A stretch of DNA of 64,000 nt from Fuerstiella marisgermanici (GCF_001983935.1 NZ_CP017641.1:6357001-6421000); one strand, 5' to 3'. Positions 7,600 to 17,695 are shown, counted from the stretch's first letter. Made by a program: numbers and translations. Notes: generated by a model not told the origin, from the letters alone.

Positions 7600-10269
7600 C
7601 TGATCCACCGCGACGTGAAACCATCCAATATCCTCCTGGACGAAGGCGTCGAACGAGCACTCCTCACCGACTTCGGCCTCGCCCGCGCCGAAGACGATGC
7701 GGCTTTAACACGCAGCGGATTCCATCCCGGCACGCCACACTACATGTCGCCCGAACAAGTTCGCGGCGAAGCCATCGACGCCCGCAGCGATCTGTTTAGT
7801 CTCGGCTGCGTCCTCTACGCTCTCTGCACCGGCCATCCCCCATTCCGAGCCGAAACCAGCTACGCCGTCCTCCGCCGTATCACCGACGACACCGCTCGGC
7901 CAATTCGAGAACTCAATCCCGACGTTCCCGAGTGGCTGGAGCGAATCGTGATGAAGCTATTGTCGAAGTCCCCTGCAGATCGCTTTGACTCAGCCGATGA
8001 CGTTGCGGACGTGCTGGAAGATTGTCTGGCCCACGTTCAGCATCCAACGACCTCGCCGTTGCCGGAATCGATCGCTGCGATGTCGTCCCGTTTCCGAAAC
8101 CGTCCCCCTTTGGGCAAGTTCACCGCTGCAGCAGCGTTCGCGTTCTCAATCATCATTTCTGGTGTCCTGATCGTTCTCGAGCTGAACAAAGGAACGCTGA
8201 CGATTGAGTCGGATGCAGACGACGTGCCCATTCGGATCATGCAGGGTGACGACATGGTAAGGAAATTGACCGTCACGAAAGGCGCTGAATCGGTCCGCAT
8301 TGCTGCCGGAACATATGTTGTGGAAGTCGATGGCGAGTTCACGGATCTATCAATTTCCGGGGATTCTATAACGTTGAAACGCGGAGCCAACGAGATCGTC
8401 CGAATTACAAAACTGCTACAGCAAGTGGAAGCAAAACGCAATTCGGTCAGCGGAACGCTTGACGAAGCTGGTCCCATTCCGCTGAACCGTTACGTGGCTC
8501 AGTTACCGGATGGACGTTCGGTGGAATTTGTCGGCATCACACAGAACAATGACCCAGTCAGCGAAGGATGGAGTCCGGACGGGCTGTCGCTTGGTGAGGT
8601 CGCCGAAGAATGGAATGCCGACGTATTGCTGGGGGGAGATAGTCGCGATTTTTTGTTTCAGCTTGACGGACTGAAAGATGTGCCGTCGCTTCGGTTTTCT
8701 TTGCCGGGGCGGGGGGCTCACTTTAGCTTTATGCAGCCTGAACAATTACCGGGCCCTTGGCGGTTGCGTGTCGGCGGCAGCCTTGAGAAGAGACCGAAGC
8801 CACCCGGCCAGTTTCTCAGGCAGGAAGCGGGAGTCGTTCAGGTCGCCTTCACTGATGAGGCGTGGGGTGAATGGTTGCAGGTCTCCGCAGCGGACGGCAG
8901 TATCCTGAACCCACAAGCCGAGACTGCGGAATACAATTCCAAAGATGACGAATTCAAGATCCAAGGCGTTGCAGTCTTGCCTGAAGAATCAATGGTGTAT
9001 GCGGCAACTGGATTCCGCGCTAAAACGACCGTCGTCCTTCCAGCGAGTCCAGGGCTGACACTGTTTCAAACGCTGCGACACAGTCAGATGAACGACTTCA
9101 GAATTCGAGGAATTGACTCAGAGGGCGACGAAGCGTGGCTTACAACGGTACGCATTCCTCGTCAATCTGAGGGGTTCCCTGAGGAACGAACCTGGCGTCT
9201 GTACAAAACACTTCCGGATGGCCGTACTCTCTCGCACTTCGAATTCCGCTTGCGACCGTACCGACATCTGGTGACATTTGAAAACGTTGCCACTGATAGG
9301 CCGACCGACAAGCCTTCCAAAGTCAACGTGTCCGTGGAATCGATTGGCGGGGCGGTGGAAAAGGTGTCCGAAACCGTTGATCACCCCAACAGTGAAGGCC
9401 CAGCCCGCTCCGATGAAAACCACGAACCGAAACACGCCGATGCAAGGCTGTCAGAAATTCGCAGCCAGGCGTACACCCGACTGAGCAGCATTAGAAGTCT
9501 CGCATACCGCTTTGAAGTCAAGGACAGCGAGGGCTGGCACTCCAAATGCGAATTCTTTGCTGAACGTGTGAGGTTTCGCCTGAATCGCGAGGACGTCACT
9601 GCTGGCGAATTGGGGGGAATGATGAAAATGGCGTCCGCGTTCGATGGCACTCAGCAACAGACGTTTGACGGCCCGCGTGATCAGCTCCGACTCAAAACGA
9701 CGATTGAAGGAGCCAGCTATGGGGTCATGATTCCCCAGACCTATGTCTATGCCTGGCTGTTATCAGGGAAGGACAACCACCGTTGGGATACGATACTTGA
9801 TGACCAGGTCTGGCAGCAGCGATTTCGTGAAGCCAACTATATCGGCGAGATTACTGAAGACGGACACACGCTCGACATCGTCGATTTTCCGCAGCGCATA
9901 AACGTTGCCACGCCTTGTACCTTTCGAGTCTACTTCGATCGCGATCTTGGTTTTCTTCCAGTCAGGTACTTTCGTCAGACCGTGGCCAGGAACGAACTAT
10001 CAACCACCATGAAAGTCACTCATCACAAGGCATTCACGATCGATGGAAAACAGATCGTAATACCCTTGAAAGTCGATTTCAGCGAAACGCAGGCGGATGG
10101 AGTCAGTTGGAGAGGCGAGACGACCATCTCCGTCGATGAGGATTCGCTACGAGTCAACGAACCGCTCGACGAATCCCTGTTTACGCTCAGCCGCACCGAT
10201 GGTGTCGATCATATCTACGATATGGATCACGACTGGAAGTTCCAAAACGTTCAAGGACCCGTCGATTGA
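7600..10269 (+). pseudogene. Ser/Thr protein kinase, C-terminal fragment (gene split by ISAs1-family element)
   Basis: Residues 232-1120 of the interrupted kinase. It opens with the catalytic loop H-R-D-V-K-P-S-N, then D-F-G (255-257) and G-T-P-H-Y-M-S-P-E, so the C-lobe is complete. One membrane helix lies at about 405-427 (alanine- and isoleucine-rich), placing the remaining 690 residues outside the cytoplasm. That part has two or three beta-rich stretches I cannot name. The frame continues upstream through the element end to an ATG at 7576, so a truncated product is conceivable, but it would lack the ATP-binding lobe. No internal stop or frameshift is seen, consistent with a recent break. 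Confidence 0.88.
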
Positions 10270-10601
10270 TCCTTGTCTGCGCAACATCCAGGAACCTTCC
10301 ATCTCCCCGAGGATGCACACGGACGCCCTGATGCATTCCGCAGGCCTGCTGGCATCATCCAGCACTAAACTTTCCTTCCGCTTGGCAAACCAACTGGGGG
10401 GGTCTGGTGTGATACAGCCAGCTTCAAGTCGTTGGCTCCTGCTGGGCACGCCAGCAGAAACACAAGGGAAAACATTGTACTCATAGACAACGCTGAACAT
10501 CCTTCCAGCCCGGTGCCTCGTATCGATATCGCGGCGGGCATAAACTGTGTTCGTCGGCGATCTTCCCACTGTTTCTCGAGTCAGGAAAATGGGCTGTCTT
10601 C
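10270..10601. other. Intergenic region
   Basis: 332 bases after the kinase stop and before the beta-propeller gene. It holds a small hairpin CTGCTGG-GCACG-CCAGCAG (10439-10457) without a T-tract. Antisense open frames here show no coding character. Otherwise I see nothing. Confidence 0.4.
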
Positions 10602-11588
10602 ATGCGACACTTGCTTATTGGTTTACTCGGAACGACCGTGCTTCTCACACATCTTTGCGACGTTAACGCAGAGGAAGTTGAGCGCGTGGAAGTTACGAAA
10701 ACGAAGGAAGTCCGCCCATCCCTGGTGACGGGCGATGAACTCCAAGCGCTCTACGCGAAGGGAGGCATAACAGTCATTATGGCAATGGACGCGGCCAGTA
10801 CCCAGTTACGCCAAATCGGAGCGATCCCCGAATTTCCGATTATAAATTCCCCGGAAGTTTCCCCCGACGGCAAGTGGATTGGTGTTGACGGCTGGAAACA
10901 AGGCCAGAATCTGACAGACGCTCATATACTGCTGATAGAGATCGAGACCGGTGTCGTTCTTGACCTCGGGCTCGGTGCTATGCCCACCTGGTCCGCGGAC
11001 GGCAAGCTGATCGCATTCTCGCGCTATCGCCGTAGCGACGGTAGTCCGCACGGTGTTTTTGTTGGTAGCGTTGATCAACAACGCGAACGATTGATAGACG
11101 CTGACGGTTGGGCTATCACCTGGTCACCGGATGGACAAAAGCTCGTCTATGTGAAAGGTCGCAACCTGCTCGTCTATGATCCTGTCTTCGAGACACAGCA
11201 CGCCGTCTTCGGTGACGGCGAATCGCCGTATCGGCGCATCATGCATAACCCGGAGTGGTCACCCGACAGCCGACGCATTGGATTTCTTGCAATCCGAAAT
11301 GATGGGACGCCCGAGTTTGCCACCGTACTTGCGATAGGTCCCGATCCGGACCTGCAGGTGTGCTGCGATGCCAGGGGTTTCAATCCCGACATCGGTTGGA
11401 CAAAAGACGGACGCCGCCTGACAGTACCAGGCCAATTGGCTCCACAAAAGCGGAGCCAAATCTATACCGTTAGTCCGACCGGAGACCAGCTGCCGAGCCC
11501 CTTGCCAGGACAACCAGTGGATGCCAGCAACAGCGGAAACGACTGGGCTCCTGATGGCAAGACACTGTATTTTTTGAGTCGCAAATAG
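10602..11588 (+). CDS. Secreted TolB/WD40-like beta-propeller protein
   Basis: 328 residues with a classical signal peptide (M-R-H-L-L-I-G-L-L-G-T-T-V-L-L ... N-A). The body repeats the PD40/TolB pattern: S-P-D-G-K-W-I-G, W-S-A-D-G-K-L-I-A-F-S-R, W-S-P-D-G-Q-K-L-V-Y, W-S-P-D-S-R-R-I-G-F, W-A-P-D-G-K-T-L-Y-F. That is about six blades of a beta-propeller, enough to close one propeller. The location is probably periplasmic. It stands alone between the kinase and the ROK gene. The ligand is unknown; such proteins usually serve as binding scaffolds, not enzymes. Confidence 0.78.
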   Translation: MRHLLIGLLGTTVLLTHLCDVNAEEVERVEVTKTKEVRPSLVTGDELQALYAKGGITVIMAMDAASTQLRQIGAIPEFPIINSPEVSPDGKWIGVDGWKQGQNLTDAHILLIEIETGVVLDLGLGAMPTWSADGKLIAFSRYRRSDGSPHGVFVGSVDQQRERLIDADGWAITWSPDGQKLVYVKGRNLLVYDPVFETQHAVFGDGESPYRRIMHNPEWSPDSRRIGFLAIRNDGTPEFATVLAIGPDPDLQVCCDARGFNPDIGWTKDGRRLTVPGQLAPQKRSQIYTVSPTGDQLPSPLPGQPVDASNSGNDWAPDGKTLYFLSRK

Positions 11589-11856
11589 CGGTCGGTGCGC
11601 GGCGGCCCGAAAACGACAGCCTGGATACCTCGATTGAGCCAACCGAAGGTGAATCTCGCCGACGAATGCGGCGCCCTAATACTTGAAATGCTCGTCCCGG
11701 AAATCTGCCAAGGGTGAGACGACCAGACATATCGCCAATGGTCGCGTCTAAAATTGCGGAATGGCTTGTCGTGAAGGGCCGAAAGCGATAACAGTGCGCG
11801 GCGAACGACCTTTGTTCGCACCCCGACTAGCGCTATGTTTTCCCGGAAGTAGTTTC

Positions 11857-12873
11857 ATGAGTGATATCGATCGCACCGACGTCCCCCTGTATTTGGGGAT
11901 CGATGTTGGCGGCACCAACATCAAGTCCGGCGTCGTCGACGACAAGGGCAACGTCGTCGGGCGTAGCAGCGTTCCCACAGAACCCGCAAATGGGCCCGAA
12001 CGCGGCGTTGCTCAAATGGTTCTGGCGGCCGAACGAGCCATGCAGCAGGCCGAGGTTTCGATCGATCAGATCACGGCCGTCGGGCTGGCTACGCCAGGCA
12101 CAATGGATATTCCGGCAGGCATGTTGCTGGACCCGCAAAACCTGCCCGGCTGGCATAATTTTCCGGTCCGCCAGAAGTTTGCCGAAGCGATTGGTCGCCC
12201 CACGATTCTGCAAAACGACGCCAACGCGGCCGCCTACGGCGAATACTGGGCCGGTTCGGCCAGCGAAGCCGACAGTGTCGTGTTCTTCACTCTGGGCACG
12301 GGGCTGGGCGGCGGCATTATTGTCGACGACACGATCGTCCAGGGAGAACACTCTCACGGTTCGGAACTCGGCCACACCATCATCGAAATGGACAACGGGA
12401 GACTCTGCAAAACCGGTCAGTATGGAACTCTGGAAGCCTACTGCAGCGCCACCGCGCTGATCAAACGCTTTCACGAAGCGATGGAAGCTGGCCGACATTC
12501 GTCCGTGTCTGACCGCATGGACGACGTGACGGCTCTGTCACCGTTACTGATGGCAGAAGAAGCCGAAAAGGGCGATGAGCTTTCAATTGAACTGATTCTC
12601 GAAATGGCTCGCTGTCTTGGCACGGCGACAACGTCCATCTGTCATGTGATCGATCCGACGATCGTGTTGCTGGGTGGAGCGATGACGTTCGGCCGTCATG
12701 AAACCAAAATCGGTCGGCGTTTTCTGGAAGTCGTGCGCGAAGAATTCCAACGCCGCGCGTTCCCCGTTCTGGCAGAATCCATCAAGATCGACTACGCCGA
12801 ACTGGGCGGCAACGCGGGCTTCATTGGTGCCGCCGGGTGTGCTCGCCGAGCCTTCATGCGGGACCTGCTGTAG
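11857..12873 (+). CDS. ROK-family sugar kinase (glucokinase-like)
   Basis: About 338 residues from the ATG at 11857; the frame is open to 11761 but the extra 32 residues lack family character. The ATP phosphate-binding motif D-V-G-G-T-N-I-K opens the protein. N-D-A-N-A-A-A-Y-G-E carries the catalytic aspartate, G-T-G-L-G-G-G-I-I the second phosphate loop, and E-L-G-H-T-I-I the ROK histidine. The zinc motif C-x-C-G-x-x-G-C-x-E is degraded to C-K-T-G-Q-Y-G-T-L-E, losing two cysteines. It would phosphorylate a hexose in the cytoplasm; the exact sugar is not readable. Its last 20 bases overlap the end of a convergent small gene. Confidence 0.87.
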   Translation: MSDIDRTDVPLYLGIDVGGTNIKSGVVDDKGNVVGRSSVPTEPANGPERGVAQMVLAAERAMQQAEVSIDQITAVGLATPGTMDIPAGMLLDPQNLPGWHNFPVRQKFAEAIGRPTILQNDANAAAYGEYWAGSASEADSVVFFTLGTGLGGGIIVDDTIVQGEHSHGSELGHTIIEMDNGRLCKTGQYGTLEAYCSATALIKRFHEAMEAGRHSSVSDRMDDVTALSPLLMAEEAEKGDELSIELILEMARCLGTATTSICHVIDPTIVLLGGAMTFGRHETKIGRRFLEVVREEFQRRAFPVLAESIKIDYAELGGNAGFIGAAGCARRAFMRDLL

Positions 12874-13075
12874 AACTGCGCTGAATCAGGCAGTGCACGG
12901 CAAACCAACATGCCGTCAACAGCCCCGGCACCACCATGCTGTCGTCCGCCGGAGCTATCTGCAACCACGATGCAAGCAGTATCGCGCCCGCCCAGAAAAT
13001 TGCGTTGCTAAGAATCAAAGCCGTGCTGCCCGTTGAGGAACACGCGGCGTTTTTGAAGAGTGCGGGGAGTTTCAT
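12854..13075 (-). CDS. Small membrane protein translationally coupled to the beta-helix gene
   Basis: 73 residues with two predicted membrane helices (A-L-I-L-S-N-A-I-F-W-A-G-A-I-L-L and V-V-P-G-L-L-T-A-C-W-F-A-V-H). Its ATG overlaps the TGA stop of the upstream beta-helix gene (AAATGAAA), a classic stop-start coupling, and no other ribosome site is needed. The gene ends inside the convergent ROK gene. I recognise no family. The coupling is the main reason to think it is real; a role in anchoring or exporting the beta-helix protein is only a guess. Confidence 0.55.
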   Translation of the reverse strand: MKLPALFKNAACSSTGSTALILSNAIFWAGAILLASWLQIAPADDSMVVPGLLTACWFAVHCLIQRSSTAGPA

Positions 13076-14220
13076 TTCTTACTTTCTTCGGCAGGCTTGT
13101 CGTCGGATACAATCACGTTGCCATTCAGTTGCACATGCTTGTTATCGCCTGTCTGTGAAATCGCCGTCGTTGTCAGACCAGAGAAGACGTTGCCGGTCAC
13201 GGTGACATCCTGAGTCGAATCCAGCACCAGGCCACCGGCCGACAGGTCCTTCAATGCTCGCTTGACCTTGCCGTCGCCCATATAGCTGTTGCTGAAGTTG
13301 TTACCCGTGACGGTGATGCGTCCGCTGTTCTTTCCAATTCGTAACGCATGCTGTTTCATAATCGTAAACGTGTTGGCGCTGACGGCGCATCCGTGAGCGT
13401 CGACCAGATCAACTCCCGCGCCGTTGTGAGCGATCACGTTAGCACTAATAGTGATACCGTAGCAATCGCGGTCCAGCGTGACGCCGGTCCCGTTGCATTC
13501 TTCAATCATGTTGCCGGACAGCACTGAACCATACGTGTTTTCGATCACGACGCCTTTGTCCAGATGATCGTCCACGCAGTTTCCCGTCATGCACAGGTTG
13601 AAACCGTCGATGCAGTGCAGGGCGTCCTTGTTCTCTTCAAACTGATTGGACGACACAACGATGTCATGGCAGCCCAGCAGGTTCAGGCCGATACTTTTGT
13701 TGTACGTCATCAGGCAGTTGCTGACTCGCGGATCTTCATAACACCGGTCCAGCTTGATGCCGTCTTTGCCGTTGTAAGAAACGGACACGCCCTGAATGAA
13801 GATTTCTTCGACAAAGATCGCTTCGATTCCGTGACCGCTTTTTTCGTTGCCGGTGATGCGAAAATTAGTGAGGTTGACTCGCCACAAACGATCAGCCTTC
13901 TTCACCTTTGCGCCGTCCGGATGCTGCACGATTAATGCCGGCTTGCCGTCTTCGTTGCGGTTGATGATGTTCGTTGCTGAACCCGCTCCTTCAACACGAA
14001 CGTCGCCGCGCTGCAGCAACAGCGGTTCGGTGATTTCGAAATCGCCCGCTGGCAGTCGGACCAGCCCTCCCTGTTCAGGCACGGCGTCGAACGCTGCTTG
14101 CAGGGAAGCAAACTGACTAGCGTCGATGGTGGGTCGAGCTCCAGGAAGAGCATCGGCCCGCGAATCCGGTGCCGTAAGAGCCAGGGTGAAGCAAATTAAA
14201 GTGATCGTGCGAATATTCAT
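13072..14220 (-). CDS. Secreted right-handed parallel beta-helix protein (NosD/pectate-lyase-like)
   Basis: 382 residues with a signal peptide (M-N-I-R-T-I-T-L-I-C-F-T-L-A-L-T-A). From about residue 75 there is a long series of 22-24-residue coils of the type V-S-x-N-x-F, I-S-A-N-V-I-A-H-N-G, V-T-G-N-N-F-S-N, V-T-G-N-V-F-S-G-L, diagnostic of the PF13229 beta-helix. The start is supported by GGAG six bases upstream. Proteins of this kind are often polysaccharide lyases or epimerases, but I see no clear catalytic residues. It forms a two-gene unit with the small membrane protein overlapping its stop. Confidence 0.85.
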   Translation of the reverse strand: MNIRTITLICFTLALTAPDSRADALPGARPTIDASQFASLQAAFDAVPEQGGLVRLPAGDFEITEPLLLQRGDVRVEGAGSATNIINRNEDGKPALIVQHPDGAKVKKADRLWRVNLTNFRITGNEKSGHGIEAIFVEEIFIQGVSVSYNGKDGIKLDRCYEDPRVSNCLMTYNKSIGLNLLGCHDIVVSSNQFEENKDALHCIDGFNLCMTGNCVDDHLDKGVVIENTYGSVLSGNMIEECNGTGVTLDRDCYGITISANVIAHNGAGVDLVDAHGCAVSANTFTIMKQHALRIGKNSGRITVTGNNFSNSYMGDGKVKRALKDLSAGGLVLDSTQDVTVTGNVFSGLTTTAISQTGDNKHVQLNGNVIVSDDKPAEESKK

Positions 14221-14284
14221 CAGGAACTCCAGGGCGAGAAAAATGTGGGGAATGTAAGTTGGCGGGCGACGAACCGGTTGGTTT

Positions 14285-14388
14285 TACAGCGAAACTCGCT
14301 GACTTGTGGCCGCGGAATAAGCGTTTCGGACGATCAAAGCTGTTTCCCGAGACCCCCAACCGTCCACGACAAAAGGGAAACTGCTTTA
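14285..14388 (+). repeat. Structured intergenic repeat, copy B (104 bp family)
   Basis: Same length and order as copy A. The first hairpin is CAGCGA-AAC-TCGCTG: the closing pair differs from copies A and C but still pairs. The tail ACCGTCC ... GGGAAACTGCTTTA matches. It lies upstream of the beta-helix gene, in the opposite direction. Confidence 0.78.
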
Positions 14389-14466
14389 CTTGACGCGGAA
14401 GTGTGGGATTGCCGCTCGGGGCGGAAGGTCTTTGGAGGTGCAAAATCTACCTCTGTTTATGTGAAT

Positions 14467-15102
14467 CTACGCCGGCGTAACAACCTCCATCTCCAGAAAC
14501 TGCCACGGCTCTTTCTTAAACATCGCAGCAAGATGCAGCAGCGTTTCCCAGCGAACATGATGGTTAGGGCTCTCAAACTTCGGCCGCTCTTTCGGCAGGT
14601 TGGACAGCAAGTCCTTCCGTACGACAAGGGCTCGAATTTTTCGAGTGCGCACCTGGCCATTACATTCGTTAGTCAGGCAGATCACATAAGAAGTCGACGT
14701 CGTCGACTGGCCAGCCTCGCGTGTGAGCAGCCCGGCAGCGAACTGTTCTGAGACTTCGTTAAGAACCGCGTTTAGAAAGTACCAACAGTCATCCTTTGGC
14801 ACAGGAATCAGAGGCTGTCCGGCCGTGGTTTGTTGAGCCGCCTTCGTGAGCTGTCGGACGGCTTCGTCGTTAAGGAACACGTCACGGCAAGCTTTTTCGG
14901 CCAGCGTACGAATCGTGAGCGTGCCGTCACGCAGCGACGTGAGCGAGAAATTAATGCGATGAAAGAACTCCCGCTGCTTCCATTCACTGGCAGCTCGACG
15001 ACGCGCAATCAGCCAGCCGATCGCAGTGAAGCCAAGCGCCGTCACAAACTTCAGCCAGTGATCGTTGATCAGGTCGTTGACCGCGTCAATGATCTGGTCC
15101 AT
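14467..15102 (-). CDS. Membrane-anchored hypothetical protein
   Basis: 211 residues from the ATG at 15102, which has GGAG eight bases upstream and starts five bases after the stop of the PQQ-propeller gene, so the two are probably one operon. An N-terminal helix at about residues 15-35 (F-V-T-A-L-G-F-T-A-I-G-W-L-I-A) followed by R-R-R suggests a single anchor with the body in the cytoplasm. The body is soluble and mixed; no family recognised. The frame extends to 15129, but that would overlap the upstream gene. Confidence 0.7.
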   Translation of the reverse strand: MDQIIDAVNDLINDHWLKFVTALGFTAIGWLIARRRAASEWKQREFFHRINFSLTSLRDGTLTIRTLAEKACRDVFLNDEAVRQLTKAAQQTTAGQPLIPVPKDDCWYFLNAVLNEVSEQFAAGLLTREAGQSTTSTSYVICLTNECNGQVRTRKIRALVVRKDLLSNLPKERPKFESPNHHVRWETLLHLAAMFKKEPWQFLEMEVVTPA

Positions 15103-15107
15103 AGAGA

Positions 15108-16448
15108 TTACTCCGCCAGATCTACGCAAATGATTTCATTGTCATTGCGAATGTAGGCATGTTTGTTGGCGAAGGCAGGCATGCTCCAGACGACGTCTCG
15201 CCCGAATGCCAGGTTGCTCGGTTCAATCACTTTGGCTCGGTCGATTTCTTCGTAACCTTCCGGCGACAGCTTCGCGATGATCAGTTCGCCCAGTTCGTTG
15301 AACATCCAGAAATGATCTTCGTGCCGCACCAAGAAAGCCGTTTCGCTGCCCTTGGGCCGGCCGCCAATGACGTCCGTTGTTTCCCACAGTTTCTCCGCGT
15401 CCGGCAGTCTGATCGCTCGCATGACGCCTTTCTGATCGAAACCGTAAAGAACGTCATCGATTAGAAACGGCTGGACATTAATGGGGCAAATGATGTTCAT
15501 CTTGCCGCGCCACACTTCTTTGGCGGCTGGTTTGTCCGGTGATAGTTCGATCAGCACACTTTGGTTGCTGTAACCCGCAACGTAGAGATAGTTGCCCGAC
15601 ACAACAGGCGACATGATGATCGAACTGTTGGACGCTTTGTACGGAATCGACCAGTATTCTTTCCCATCGTCCGGGTTGATCGAAGACACGGCGTTGGTTC
15701 GCAGCAGCACCAGTTGGCGAACCCCGGCGTGCTCGATGATGGTGGGCGGCGAGTATCCGCGATCCGGGTCGGTCCCATTGCGCCAGATTTCTTCGCCCGT
15801 CATCTTATTCAATGCGACGACATGGCTGCCTTCACCACCGGCCAGAGTCACAAGCTTGTCGCCATCGATCAGTGGATGACCCGCGTAGCCCCATATCGCC
15901 GCCTTGGTGTTGTATTCCTTCTTAATGTCTTTGGACCAGATGATCTTACAGGTCTCAACGTTGAAGCAAAACAAGTGTCCCTCTGCGCCGAGCGTGTAAA
16001 CTCGATCACCGTCGACGTTCGGCGTGCAGCGTGGACCGGACGGATACGAAATGCTGTACTTCACAGGGTATTCGTGTTGCCAGATTTGCTTGCCGGTTGC
16101 TTCTTCCAGGCATTGAACACGTTCCTTACCGGTGAATTCGTTGCGGTCGAAGTTGTCGACTTTTACGTTCTCACTCGTCACATAATCCGTGACGAAAACT
16201 CGACCATCTGCCACTGCCGGACCGGCATAGCCGCCGGCGACCGGAGCCCGCCACAGAACTTTCGGGCCGCCTTCCGGAAACTTCTTGATGATGCCGGATT
16301 CGCGCCAGACGTTGTCACGAGCCGGCCCCATCCACTGCGGCCAGTCGTCGGCAAATGAGGTGGCGGTCATCAATAGGCAGGATAGGGCGGTGAGTGTTCT
16401 CACGGTCGGCTCCGGGCGAATGTTGGGCGGGGTTTGGAAAGGCTGCAT
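15108..16448 (-). CDS. Secreted PQQ-type beta-propeller protein
   Basis: About 446 residues from the ATG at 16448; 17 further in-frame residues upstream look non-native. A signal peptide ends near S-F-A-D-D, followed by D-W-P-Q-W-M-G-P-A-R-D-N, the hallmark opening of planctomycete PQQ-repeat proteins. Repeats such as A-G-P-A-V-A-D-G-R-V-F-V-T-D, C-L-E-E-A-T-G-K-Q-I-W-Q-H, V-A-L-N-K-M-T-G-E-E-I-W-R and I-N-P-D-D-G-K-E-Y-W-S follow the W-motif of the eight-bladed PQQ/BamB fold. The location is periplasmic. It may be a dehydrogenase-like or scaffold protein; no cofactor residues are claimed. Confidence 0.86.
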   Translation of the reverse strand: MQPFQTPPNIRPEPTVRTLTALSCLLMTATSFADDWPQWMGPARDNVWRESGIIKKFPEGGPKVLWRAPVAGGYAGPAVADGRVFVTDYVTSENVKVDNFDRNEFTGKERVQCLEEATGKQIWQHEYPVKYSISYPSGPRCTPNVDGDRVYTLGAEGHLFCFNVETCKIIWSKDIKKEYNTKAAIWGYAGHPLIDGDKLVTLAGGEGSHVVALNKMTGEEIWRNGTDPDRGYSPPTIIEHAGVRQLVLLRTNAVSSINPDDGKEYWSIPYKASNSSIIMSPVVSGNYLYVAGYSNQSVLIELSPDKPAAKEVWRGKMNIICPINVQPFLIDDVLYGFDQKGVMRAIRLPDAEKLWETTDVIGGRPKGSETAFLVRHEDHFWMFNELGELIIAKLSPEGYEEIDRAKVIEPSNLAFGRDVVWSMPAFANKHAYIRNDNEIICVDLAE

Positions 16449-16657
16449 TTTGCGAGACGAAGGCCGCGTTGCCAAGTGATGCGGCACGCGATGGACCACG
16501 CATCAATCGCCGCAGCACGCAAACGCCAGTTTTGAATCATTTCATCGTTGTCGGGATGTGAGAACTCGCGTCGCTGGCTCGCCGAGTGACGTATTCGGCA
16601 CGGCGGGTTTCAGAAATGGGAAAGTACTGATTTCTGCGGCCATGCAGCGCCCTGCGC

Positions 16658-17695
16658 GTGTCACACAAAGGTGCTCATGGATTGCGGCGGAAAGCTGAGT
16701 ACAATCCGCATTCGAGTTCCTTCACGACTGGACCATCCTTGAATACTTCCACGACGACAGCCTCCATTTCTACTTCTGCGCCGCGCAACGAAGGCGCGTC
16801 TCTGTGGCCTGACGCATCATTGCTGGGAGTCGCGTTCATCTGGGGCATCAACATTCCGATCATGAAGATCGGTCTGGACCAGATGACGAACGTGTATGTG
16901 TTCAACGCGATCCGCCTGATCATCTCGTCGCTGGTGCTTGCCGCGCTGGCCATGCGAGAACGCCGTCGCGGCATTCGCCCGAACGTGACACTCCCGCGAC
17001 GCAAGATCATCATATACGCGATCATCGTGTCCGGGACGTACCAGCTTCTGTTCCTGTTGGGAATCGCCCGCACGACGTCCGGCAATACGGCGCTGATCAT
17101 CGCCACAGTGCCCATGTGGACAGCACTGCTCGCTCGCGTGTTTCTTAACGAAAGACTTGTGCGGCTGGCCTGGTGCGGGCTGATCATTGCTCTCGCCGGA
17201 ACCGTCATCGTCGCGTTGCAGAAGGGTGACGTCAGTGCCGGAACGGAACACTTATACGGCAACATCTTCATTCTTGGAGCGGCACTGGCCTGGTCCACCG
17301 GAACCGTCTACAGCCGCCCCATGCTCACTCAGATTTCACCCATGCAGTTGTCTGCGTCGGCGGCCGTGATGGCACTGCCACTGCACGTCGTATTTGCGTA
17401 TGGCGGCTACACAGACGCAGTCCCTGCGCTGCAGTCGGTGAACCTGTGGTTGATTCTGATCTATTCCGGTGTGCTGTCGACGGGGCTGGCGTTGCCAATG
17501 TGGAATTTCGGCGTCCGACATGCCGGGGCGGCTCACGCGTCCATCATTCAAAACCTGATTCCATTGATCGCGATTGTGGCGGCATGGTTTAGTCGCGACG
17601 AAGCGATCACAACGCCACAATTGTTCGGCGGCGCGCTCATTTTAAGCGGTCTGATCATCATGCGGTTGGGGCGAACGAAAGCGGCATCACGATGA
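16658..17695 (+). CDS. EamA/DMT-superfamily transporter
   Basis: Ten hydrophobic helices in two EamA halves, opening with L-L-G-V-A-F-I-W-G-I-N-I-P-I-M-K (the family W-G-x-N motif) and continuing with G-I-A-R-T-T-S-G-N-T-A-L-I and, in the second half, G-A-A-L-A-W-S-T-G-T-V. The start is uncertain: 16658 is GTG, and a TTG at 16739 would give 318 residues starting just before the first helix; no ATG is available before helix 1. It exports or imports small metabolites across the inner membrane; the substrate cannot be read. Its stop overlaps the next gene by ATGA, indicating co-translation. Confidence 0.86.
   Translation: MSHKGAHGLRRKAEYNPHSSSFTTGPSLNTSTTTASISTSAPRNEGASLWPDASLLGVAFIWGINIPIMKIGLDQMTNVYVFNAIRLIISSLVLAALAMRERRRGIRPNVTLPRRKIIIYAIIVSGTYQLLFLLGIARTTSGNTALIIATVPMWTALLARVFLNERLVRLAWCGLIIALAGTVIVALQKGDVSAGTEHLYGNIFILGAALAWSTGTVYSRPMLTQISPMQLSASAAVMALPLHVVFAYGGYTDAVPALQSVNLWLILIYSGVLSTGLALPMWNFGVRHAGAAHASIIQNLIPLIAIVAAWFSRDEAITTPQLFGGALILSGLIIMRLGRTKAASR

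Noticed and set aside
15561-16358. Long plus-strand open frame opposite the PQQ-propeller gene
   Set aside because: It is a shadow of the coding strand: no domain, and the opposite frame has unmistakable propeller repeats.
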